The position numbers were made by a program, and so were the translations under genes. Positions 43,216 to 53,200 of a stretch of 64,000 nucleotides of DNA are shown here, in pieces. This DNA comes from Gilvimarinus japonicus (GTDB taxonomy: Bacteria; Pseudomonadota; Gammaproteobacteria; Pseudomonadales; Cellvibrionaceae), in the NCBI RefSeq assembly GCF_042847215.1, contig NZ_AP031500.1, positions 3,968,001 to 4,032,000 on the forward strand. Direction: 5' to 3'. How positions within the stretch are numbered: position 1 is the first letter of the stretch; every line of letters starts with the position of its first letter. Below the pieces are notes generated by a model. The model was not told where the DNA came from. It saw nothing but the letters and a program-made list of their open reading frames with translations, and searched no databases.

Positions 43216-45639
43216 TTAATCGGGTGGCTGCTGTACCAGCGAGAGCGGGTCGGGGTTTGCTAACAAAACACTAAACCGGCAGGGCTTGTGCAAGCCAAAG
43301 CCCTGCGCAAAGTCGACTCCCATATCGGTAAGCAGCGCTAGCGTGGCTTTATTTTCGACAAACTCGGCAATGGTTTTTTTATGCAATGTTTGGCCAATTT
43401 CATTGATGGCGCGCACCATGGCTAAGTCGGTATCGTCGCGATCCATATCGCGCACGAACACACCGTCAATTTTTAAATCGTCAATCGGTAGGCGGCGCAG
43501 GTAACTAAACGACGACAAACCCGTACCAAAATCATCCAGCCCAAAGTGACAGCCCTTCTGCCCCAACAGCTCCATCAGCTTGATGGCCTCGGCGAGGTTG
43601 TTAACCGCCGCAGTTTCTGTCACCTCAAAACAAATTTTGTCAGCCGGAATCTGGTATTGCTTAAGCATACCGACAATAAACTGATACAAGTCGGGCTGAT
43701 CGAGCGAGACACCCGACAAGTTAATGTGGCACGATTCCAACTGTGCCAAGTGCGCAGGGTGTGCCGCAAGCTGACTAAAGGTGTGTTCTATCACCCAGCG
43801 ATCAATCGGGTAAGCGGCACCAAAGCGCTCGGCGGCGGGCAAAAATACACCGGGGGGTACGATTTCACCTTGCTCGCTTCTAAGCCTGACCAGCACCTCG
43901 TAGCGCAAGCCACCCTGAGTGGGGCGCGTGGGAACAATTAATTGCGCGTCGAGAAATAAACGGTTCTCACTAATAGCCGTACGAATACGATTGAGCCACT
44001 CCATCTCGCCTTGGCGCGCGAGCTGCTGCTGATCGTCCACCTCGGAGATATAAACCCGGTTGCGGCCTTGCTCTTTGGCCAAATAACAGGCGATATCGGC
44101 AGTGCGCAAGACGTGCTCCGTGTCCGGGGTAACGGCCGTTACTGACACCATTCCGATGCTACAGGTGATATCGTAGCGGCGCTCATCCCAAACAAACACC
44201 ATTTTACTCAGCTCAAGGCGGAGTTTTTCGGCCACTTGGCCGGCGGTCACTAATGAGCAGTTTTCTAAAATCACGCCAAACTCATCGCCGCCCAAACGGG
44301 CCAACATATCGTGTTCGCGCAGCGTGCGACGCAACACATCAACCACTTGCTGCAGTAGCCGATCACCCGCATGGTGGCCCGAGGTATCGTTAATAACCTT
44401 AAACTGATCGAGATCGATAAAAAATAGCGCGTGTTGCAACTGTTCGGCGCGCGCCTCGGCCAATACTATCGATAAACGCCGCTCAAATGCCCGACGATTA
44501 AAAATACCGGTTAGTGCATCGTGAGTTGCCTGAAAGCTCAGCTCCACAGACAGGCGACGCGACTCAGAGACGTCTTCAATCAACGCAATAAAACTGGGGT
44601 TATCGCGGCCTTGCGAGATTCGCAACGAGCTTTTTCCTAACACTCGAGAGACAGTCACGCGCGCCCAAACCGTGCCACCGTTACCCTTAATAAGCCGATG
44701 CTCTATGGTGTAACTATCGATGTGACCAAGGTGCATATGCTCACGGCGCTCGGCGCCCAGCTCCCAGTCTTCGGGGTAGACCAAATCTGCGCGGGACATT
44801 GTTTGCAATTGCTCGCGAGGGTACTTAAGCATGTTACAAATAGCGGGGTTTACGGCGATAATATCGCCGTGTTCGTCAAGCTGAATCATACCGATTTCGG
44901 CTTGCTCAAAAATAGCTCTAAAACTTTGCTCAGAGCGCTGCAAGTTGCGCATGAGCAACCAGCACAACCACCAGGCAAGCAGAGCCACTAACAACATGAA
45001 GCACAAACTGGCAAGCGATAGTGTGTAGGTCATCCAGCGCGCGGCTTCGCTCATCGCGCTGCGAAAGCGCTCAGTCAGAGCATCGAGTCGCACATTCAGC
45101 GCGCCAAGCTCAGCTCGTAACCCAGCCAAAGTTTGCTCATCCACATGACCCGATTGCCACTGTTGCTCTAAACGATCGGCAATTTTAGCAAGCGCGGCAA
45201 TTTTCGCATCAGACGCTTGCCAGACATCGACGGCACGTCGCAAGTGACCCACCTCACTACAGCAACGAAACAGCCAGATCATCGCGGGAATATCGTCGGG
45301 GTGGTTGCGCCCGGCAATCAACGCTTGTGTCGCCCGCTCTTGATCTAGCGAGGGGGACTCTAGCTCTTGCCGAGCGCGTTGATCGGCCTGCACGATAGCA
45401 AGCCACTGGCGAGCGCGCTGTAATTGTTCAGCCTCGCCATCGCGGGCGTAGCGTTCAAGCTCGTAAACGCTGCCCAACTGCGCCCGCGACCATATACTTT
45501 GGCCCGCCAAATACGCTGTCGCGGCCGATTGAATTTGCACCACCAACAAACTAAAACACACCACCAACACCAGCAAACCAGCCAGCGCCAAGATTAAACT
45601 CACTATTTTTAGACGTGTATTAGTAGCCCGGAATCTCAT
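43216..45639 (-). CDS. PAS-GGDEF-EAL cyclic-di-GMP enzyme, membrane sensor
   Basis: 807 residues. TM1 (about 12-34), a periplasmic helical sensor, TM2 (about 207-229), a PAS domain (about 236-355), GGDEF (about 380-540) and EAL (about 560-800). The GGDEF site is intact (RLGGDEFGV) with an RxxD I-site five residues before it (REHD). The EAL motif reads EVLVR, and NLSG, DDFGTGLSSF, K in DLKIDG and EFVE are present, so both synthesis and hydrolysis of c-di-GMP look possible. Next to a second GGDEF gene and the giant surface-protein gene. Confidence 0.94.
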   Translation of the reverse strand: MRFRATNTRLKIVSLILALAGLLVLVVCFSLLVVQIQSAATAYLAGQSIWSRAQLGSVYELERYARDGEAEQLQRARQWLAIVQADQRARQELESPSLDQERATQALIAGRNHPDDIPAMIWLFRCCSEVGHLRRAVDVWQASDAKIAALAKIADRLEQQWQSGHVDEQTLAGLRAELGALNVRLDALTERFRSAMSEAARWMTYTLSLASLCFMLLVALLAWWLCWLLMRNLQRSEQSFRAIFEQAEIGMIQLDEHGDIIAVNPAICNMLKYPREQLQTMSRADLVYPEDWELGAERREHMHLGHIDSYTIEHRLIKGNGGTVWARVTVSRVLGKSSLRISQGRDNPSFIALIEDVSESRRLSVELSFQATHDALTGIFNRRAFERRLSIVLAEARAEQLQHALFFIDLDQFKVINDTSGHHAGDRLLQQVVDVLRRTLREHDMLARLGGDEFGVILENCSLVTAGQVAEKLRLELSKMVFVWDERRYDITCSIGMVSVTAVTPDTEHVLRTADIACYLAKEQGRNRVYISEVDDQQQLARQGEMEWLNRIRTAISENRLFLDAQLIVPTRPTQGGLRYEVLVRLRSEQGEIVPPGVFLPAAERFGAAYPIDRWVIEHTFSQLAAHPAHLAQLESCHINLSGVSLDQPDLYQFIVGMLKQYQIPADKICFEVTETAAVNNLAEAIKLMELLGQKGCHFGLDDFGTGLSSFSYLRRLPIDDLKIDGVFVRDMDRDDTDLAMVRAINEIGQTLHKKTIAEFVENKATLALLTDMGVDFAQGFGLHKPCRFSVLLANPDPLSLVQQPPD

Positions 45640-45768
45640 GGTATGTATAGGTGCCTCCCGCGCCTATCGCTGACAATAATGTCGGTTACCTACCTGTCAG
45701 TTAAGCATTAAACAGCCGCTATTACCATGGCCTGAAGCACGCGTTAGCCTGTCAAATCCACGGTGCGA

Positions 45769-47280
45769 TCACTCACTCGCTTGAGGGACCGCATTGGTGT
45801 TAGCCATGGCGCTCTGCCAACGATTTACTTGATTGCGACCGTGCTGCTTCGAGTAGTAAAGTGCCTCATCGGCATGCTTAACAAGATCGCCCGCCGTTGG
45901 CATACCCACCTGTAACGATGCTACGCCAAAACTTGAGGTCACCTTTACCCCTTGATGCTCACAGCGCTCGATACTGACGCGGCAGCGCTCGGCAATCTGC
46001 TCAGCTTGCTGAGTGTCGGTATCGGGCAAAATAATACAAAACTCTTCACCGCCAAAACGCGCGACAAAGTCACCGCCTCGTACTTGCTCATGCAGCGCAT
46101 CGGCGACCAGCTTTATAATATCGTCACCCAAAGTATGACCGTAAGTATCGTTAATACGCTTAAAGTGATCGATATCCAGCATGATGCAGCACAAGGGGGC
46201 TCGCTTCACATTCGCCACGGCAAATACTTCATCGAGTTTCGTGCGCATCGCGCGACGATTAAAGCAGCCTGTTAAAGAGTCGTGCGCCGCCATATACTCA
46301 AGACTGCGATTCTTTTCTTCAATCGTCGCTTGTGTACTAGCCAACTCAGCAACCATGGTTTCGAGCTGAAGATTTTTCTCCTCGAGCTCGGAAACATCGT
46401 CAAAGCTGGCGATAACGCCCTGACTATTGCCTTTATTATCAAAAATAGGCACCGCATTAACCCGAAAGGCGCTGGCTTTACCGTCCTGAGTAACGGCCGT
46501 AAGTCTTACGCCTACCACTTTTTCACCGCTCTCGAGCGCCGCACTCCAGGGTAGCATGGGGTGCTTATTTTCATCGACTTGCCAGCCGAGTGTGGCGGCT
46601 TTGCGCCCCAAAAGCCGTTTCTCATCAAGGCCTAAACGGCGGGACAATATTGTGTTTACCAATACAATATGTTCGCGCCGGTCAAGAATAAATACCCCCT
46701 CGGCCAAAACATTCAGGGCATTCCGAACCCGCGCAGGAACCACCGAGCTTGGATCGAGGTAGCGAAGCGCACGGCCAATAAAAATCCGGTAACTAATAAA
46801 CGCACATAACACTAAAAATATCGCCAACAGCCATTTTCGAGGCCAGCCAAAATAGCTGACATCCGACTGCCCAAGCGCCTTAAAAGCCAACTCTAGGCTG
46901 CCGATCCTGCTACCGCCCAACAACAAGGGTACCGCTACAAAACGAGGTGTCGATTCTGACACCTCGCTATCAGACCAGGTTTTTTCATGATCCTCTGTGC
47001 GATAAAAAAAGTCGCCAGCGGTACTGCGCACGGCAGCGGACACTAAGTCTGAGTTGGATGTCACGGCATTATCAAGCACCTGCTCAACCAAGACCTGATC
47101 GTTGCGCGAATACCCCACCAGTGCCTGAAACGCCAGCGTTTGCGATAGCGCCTGCCTTGCCTGCAGCTGATTTTTATCAACATTGGGCGTTAACCCTAAA
47201 GCCGAGGCAAACAGTAAAATCGACAGGGTTAATACCATTAAACCAAAACTTAAACGAACAGCAGGGGTAATAGAAATCAT
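45769..47280 (-). CDS. PAS-GGDEF diguanylate cyclase, membrane sensor
   Basis: 503 residues. TM1 (about 8-28), a periplasmic domain of about 115 residues, TM2 (about 150-168), a PAS domain (about 185-300), a short coiled coil and GGDEF (about 340-490). The catalytic site is FGGEEFCII with an I-site RGGD five residues upstream, so product inhibition is expected. The ATG is only two bases after the stop of the 2815-residue gene, which suggests co-translation and control of that protein by c-di-GMP. Confidence 0.94.
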   Translation of the reverse strand: MISITPAVRLSFGLMVLTLSILLFASALGLTPNVDKNQLQARQALSQTLAFQALVGYSRNDQVLVEQVLDNAVTSNSDLVSAAVRSTAGDFFYRTEDHEKTWSDSEVSESTPRFVAVPLLLGGSRIGSLELAFKALGQSDVSYFGWPRKWLLAIFLVLCAFISYRIFIGRALRYLDPSSVVPARVRNALNVLAEGVFILDRREHIVLVNTILSRRLGLDEKRLLGRKAATLGWQVDENKHPMLPWSAALESGEKVVGVRLTAVTQDGKASAFRVNAVPIFDNKGNSQGVIASFDDVSELEEKNLQLETMVAELASTQATIEEKNRSLEYMAAHDSLTGCFNRRAMRTKLDEVFAVANVKRAPLCCIMLDIDHFKRINDTYGHTLGDDIIKLVADALHEQVRGGDFVARFGGEEFCIILPDTDTQQAEQIAERCRVSIERCEHQGVKVTSSFGVASLQVGMPTAGDLVKHADEALYYSKQHGRNQVNRWQSAMANTNAVPQASE

Positions 47281-47282
47281 GG

Positions 47283-50200
47283 TTATTCCCCTTGTGATCG
47301 CGATGAAGTTTGATGATCGAACAAATAACCCACCTCGCCGGCACTGCTATCTTCCGATTTTCGGTCCTTTTTCTGCCTTGCTAATTGTTTCTTTTTCTTC
47401 TCGACATTTTCTAATATAGGCAGTGGATCGACTCCGCGCCACAATGGCAAAACGGAAAACAGCGCAAACAACAAACTGCTGGCTCTAAGCGCCCACAACA
47501 CCAAACCGGTGCCGAGGGACAAAGACACCGCGGCAATCATTTCTTGCTGTTTTTGCTGTTCGAGAAAAGCCTGCTCTATTTGCTGGCGCGACTCATCGAC
47601 CGCTTGCGAAAAATCGGCGATATCCTGCAGACTTAAGTGAGTGTTGACCGACGGGTCCAAGCCTATCAGCTGGAATTGCTGGTTATCTTCCGCACGCCAT
47701 TGCGCTTGCCTATTGTTCAGCTCGTCCGCTGCGACGCTTTGTCGGTTATCATCATCTTGCTCATTATTGTAACTAAATAAGTCGTCAGTCTCGGGTAGCA
47801 CTGCCAAGGTTTCGGGATCGAGGGTTTGAACCTCTAGAATATCGACCTCGGACCCACCCGTCTGAGTAATAACAGGTTCTTCTGTCTCAATAAGCGGTGG
47901 TTCTGTGGTTGGCGACTCAGGCTCGGGGCGATCGCCACCTTGGTCTCCCGTAAAATCACCATCTTCGTTGTCATCCTCTTCAGGGTTCGGTGTCTCGGCC
48001 TCATCCACCGCACGAATATCGATCAATAGTGTATGTTCGGCCCAAGCGCCCTCATTATCCGTCGCCCGCACTGTGATATAAGTTGCGCCACCATTGATAT
48101 TAGTGGCTAGCATCAAGGTACCAGTATCACTGTCAATGGCGGTTATTTGCGCCGCAGAGGGGTTGCTGTTGGCGGTAACGGTATACGTAAGCTGGAAGCC
48201 TTGTTCAACATCAAAAAAACTACCCCAGACGCTGAGCGGATAGGATTGCAGCTCCGCCGAAAACGACCCGCCGGACTCTGCATTACCAGTTACCTCGGGC
48301 GCATCGTTGACCGATAAAATATTGACCAGAAAACTCGCAGTGATGACTTCACCCGTAGCCGTGACGGCCTGAATTTCCAGCTCACTGCGGCCAAACGCGT
48401 TGAGTGCATAATCAAGCGTCAAGGCACCGTTTTGCCCATCGATAGTGACATTATCAAAGAGACTTTGATTTGTGTTGTTAACAACACTAAAGGTCAGCGT
48501 ACCGTCACCCAATACTCGCTGAAATGCCTGGGCAATTTCCAGAGTTTGGTTAGGGCTGTCTTCGTTAACGGTAATGTCCTCGAGCTGCACATCCAGACTC
48601 GGCACATCGGTAATCGTCAATACAAATGTATCGGTCACTTGCGCAGCACCGTCGCTAGCCGTCACGGCAATTGCCAGCGAGCCCACATCGTCGGCTAGTG
48701 GTGTTCCACTGAAAGTCAGAGCATCACTATCGAAACTAAGCCACTCCGGCAGCGGCTGGCCATCTGCGAGTGTGACCCGGATTGTCAACGCATCGTTATC
48801 TGGGTCGGAAAACGTATTGTCCGGCAGAGAGAAGATAAACTCGCTCTCGGCTTCAATTTGCATATCCTTAATGGGGTTAATGACGTTAGGCGCTTCATTA
48901 ATAGCCCCTACCACGATATCAAATGTGTCTGTCGCTAACTCTCCGCCAAAGCCATCATCAGCGGTTACAATAATACTGTAAGTTCCGGCACTCTGAGGGC
49001 CCGGTGTTCCGCTAAAGGTTTGGTTCGTAGCGTCGTAGCTGAGCCATTCAGGCCAACCATCGGGGGTACTCGCCTGGGCATTAATAGTCAGCTCGTCACC
49101 GTCAGCATCAATAAAAGTGCCGGCAGGAAGCTTAAATAAAAACTCTGAGTTTTCTGTTGCCTGCTGATTATCGATAGGAATATTAAGCTGGGGCGCATCA
49201 TTTTCACTCAATACCGTTAGTAAAAACTGGCCAAGGGCTACACCGCCATTACCATCCTCAGCGGTTACGACGATTATGTTTTCAGCGGTATCGCCATCCG
49301 TTGGTATACCCGAAAACGTAAGGCTGCCGGCATCAAACTCTAGCCACGACGGCAAGCCACTACCGTCCGCCAATCGCGCGCTGTAGCTTAGCGTATCAGC
49401 GTCAATATCGATAAAGGTATTGGGGTTTAGCTGGTAGTTAAAATAGGTATCTTCCGTGGCGAACTTATCCTCTAATGCTTGAGAGAGCACGGGAGCATCA
49501 TTGGTATTGACAACGCGTATGTCAAAAATATCGCTGCTACTCACAACACCATCAAAAGCGGATACAACAATACTAATGCTTCCCACATCGGCGTTGGTCG
49601 GGGTACCGCTAAAAGTTCGGCTATCGGCATCAAAAACCAGCCACAGGGGCAGTGGTGCACCGCCAACTTGTTGCGCGCTGTAACTTAGTGAGTTTCCGTC
49701 TGGGTCACTAAAGGTACCCTCGGAAAATTGAAAACTGAACACACTGTCTTCATTAATGGTTTGATCGGCAATAGGTGTGACGACTGTAGGGCCATCGTTC
49801 GTGTTAAGAACGGAAAGAACAAAGCTATCGCTCGCAATTGCACCGCCATTATTGTCAGTAGCATAAACTTCAACAGCAATATCGCCGACATCGATATTAG
49901 TTGGAGTGCCACTAAAAGTACGGGTAGCCGCATCAAAAATCAGCCAATCCGGTAAACTACCACCACCGGATAATTGCGCGCTGTAAAACAGCGTATCGCC
50001 ATCATCGTCAGTAAACGTATCACTGGCAAACTGGTAGCTAAAGGCCGAGTCCTCGGTTGCGCTCTGATCCGCCATTGGATTATTAACAGTCGGGTCGTCG
50101 TTAGTATTGCCAATCACAATGTTAAAACTATCACTGGCGTCAGCGCCGCCGTTGCCGTCACCCGCCATCACCACAATAGTGATAGTACCAACATCAGCGT

Positions 50201-53200
50201 TGGTGGGCGTCCCGCTAAATGATCGGCTGTCGCCATCAAAGCTCAACCAAGCCGGAAGTGAACCACCACCCAAAAGCTGAGCGCGGTAAGTTAAGGTATC
50301 TCCATCGTCATCACTAAAGGTGTTGCTTGAAAACTGATAGCGAAAAACACTATCTTCCGAGACATATTGATCCGCCAATGGATTATCCAGAACGGGATCA
50401 TCGTTAGCATTATTCACCTGAAGAGTAAACGTGTCAGTGACAGAGGTAATACCATCAAATGCCACCACTTCAACGGCGAAAGTGCCTACATCCGCATTCA
50501 AAGGGGTGCCACTAAACGTACGAGTGTCGCTATCAAAACTCAACCATGCCGGAAGCGAACCACCGCCCACTAACCGAGCGGTGTAGCTAAGATCATCGCC
50601 ATCATCATCGGAAAATACGTCAGCAGAAAACTGAAAGTTGTACTCAACATCTTCTGTTGCACTTTGATCGGAAATAGCATTGTTCACCACTGGGGAATCA
50701 TTGACATTGTTGACAACAATAGCAAAGACATCAGTTGCGGGGGTACCACCTTGTCCATCGTCAGCAATAACCCTTACCGACAAAGTGCCAACATCAGAAT
50801 TGCTGGGTGTGCCGTTGAAAGTGCGGCTAGCGGCATCAAATGTAAGCCAGCTAGGCAGTGGTTCACCACCGATCAACTCCGCACGGTAAAGCAGCATATC
50901 GCCATCGTCATCAGCAAACGTATTCGCCGCAAACTGAAAACTAAACGCTGAGTCCTCGGTTGCGGTCTGATCGCTGATCGGATTGCTAACGGTGGGATCG
51001 TCGTTAGTATTGCCGACCACAATGGAGAACGAATCCGTTGCCACGGTGCCGCCCTGGCCGTCATCGGCGGTCACCGTTATTGACACGGCTCCGACATCAG
51101 CGTTAGAGGGCGTACCACTAAAGGTTCGGGTAGCGGCGTCAAACGTAAGCCAAAACGGCAACACTCCACCACCCGATAGCTCGGCGCTATATTCCAGCGT
51201 ATCGCCATCATCATCGCCAAAAGTATCCGCCGAAAATTGATAATAAAAGGCAATGTCTTCCGTCGCACTCTGATTTTCTAATGGGTTATTCAACACCGGA
51301 TCATCGTTGCTATTGACTACATTGATATCAAAAATATCGGTAGTTTCAGCGGTACCATCCGATGCGGTCACAGATATGCTTAAATTACCTACATCGCCAT
51401 TTTCAGGCGTTCCACTAAAGGTTCGGGTAGCGGCGTCATACTGCAGCCAACTAGGCAATGGATCGCCACTTACTTGCTGCACGGTATAGGTTAGAGGGTT
51501 ACCATCAGCGTCATAAAAGGTATTGGCGTCAAACTGAAAACTAAACGGGCTATCTTCATTGGCAGTTTGATCGGCAATAGGATTAACAATCACTGGGCCA
51601 TCGTTAGTGTTGCTTACTGTTAACGCAAACACATCAGTCGCAGCCGAACCACCGTTATTGTCTGTGGCGCTGACCTCAATACTAATGGTGCCCACGTCGC
51701 CATTGTCTGGAGTGCCGCTAAACGTCCGATTGAGCGCGTCAAAATTAAGCCAGGTTGGCAGCGCGCCACCGCCTGCTAATTGGGCGCTGTATAGTAGATC
51801 ATCGCCATCATCGTCGTTAAACGTATTGGCCGAAAACTGAAAACTAAACGCTGAGTCTTCTATGGCCACTTGATCATCAATACTATTATTAAGCACTGGA
51901 TCATCATTGGTGTTAGTGACGACAATATCAAAGGTTTGCGCTGCAGGAGTTCCGCCTTTTCCGTCATCAGCCGTCACCCTAATAGTCAGGCTTCCTACGT
52001 CATCGTTACCAGGTGTACCACTAAAAGTTCGGCTGGTCGCATCAAAACTAAGCCACCCGGGTAGTGAGCCACCACCGCTGATTTGCGCACTATACGTTAG
52101 CGTATCGCCGTCTTCATCGGCAAAGGTATTGGCCGCAAACTGAAAACTAAACGCGGAGTCTTCGGTCGCGACTTGGTTGGCAATCGCATTATTGACGACG
52201 GGGTCGTCATTCGTATTTGTAACTTCGAGAGAGAAGGTCTCGGTGGCAGGCGTACCTCCTTGGTTGTCGTCGGCAGTCACCGTAATCGATATGCTGCCGA
52301 TGTCAGTGCCACTCGGAGTACCACTGAACGTGCGGCTCGCCGCATCAAAGTTTAACCAAGCGGGTAAAGCACCACCCCCGGCTAGCTCGGCAGTATACGT
52401 TAACGTGTCGCCGTCAAAGTCATTAAATGTGTTTGCCGCAAACTGAAATACGTAAGATGTATCTTCTGGCGCTATTTGATCGGCAATGGCATTGGCCAGT
52501 TGGGGATCGTCGTTGGTGTCAACAATGGTTAATGTAAAGGTATCGGTCGCCGGTGTTCCGCCATTATTGTCATCGGCGGTGACCTCGATATCTAAGCTAC
52601 CTATATCGGCGCTTGCCGGTGTTCCGCTAAAGGTTCGCGTCGCCGAATCAAACGATAACCAGCTAGGCAGCGCACCGCCCCCCACCAACTGGGCACTGTA
52701 GTTAAGTGTGTCTAAATCAGAGTCACCAAAAGTGTTCGGCGCCAACGTGTAGCTGAATGCTTCATTGTCATTGGCGGTTTGATCCGGAATCGGATTTTCG
52801 ACATACGGATCGTCGTTGGTGTTAGCAATCACCAAATTGAAGGACTCTTTGGCAACACCACCGCGGCCGTCGTCGGCAAAAACATCAATCACCCAAGTAA
52901 CCGAGTCCGCCTCGCCGGGCGTGCCGTAAAATCGTCTGTTAGCCGCATCAAAATTAAGCCAGGGCGGTAAATTTCCACCATCCGATTGTAAAGCGGTGTA
53001 GCTTAAGGTGTCGCCGTCGGCATCCGTAAACGTATTGGCGGCAAAGGTAAAATCAAAAAAGCTATCTTCAGCCCCTGACTGATCCGAAATCGGGTTGCTG
53101 ATGGTCGGTGTTACATTCGATGACTGAACCTCAACACTAAATACATCTGAAGTAGACTTGCCATGATTATCAGTGGCAATTACCTCAACCATGATAGTGC

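Noticed and set aside
43216..45639. Degenerate EAL domain (EVL instead of EAL)
   Set aside because: The ExLxR form is common in active phosphodiesterases, and the other catalytic motifs (DDFGTG, the Lys and the late Glu) are present, so degeneration is not supported.
48432..52970. Many 60-95-codon ORFs on the plus strand inside the giant gene
   Set aside because: They recur with the period of the repeat array, have no ribosome-binding sites, and mirror the codon pattern of the repeats in antisense. They are shadows of the minus-strand gene.
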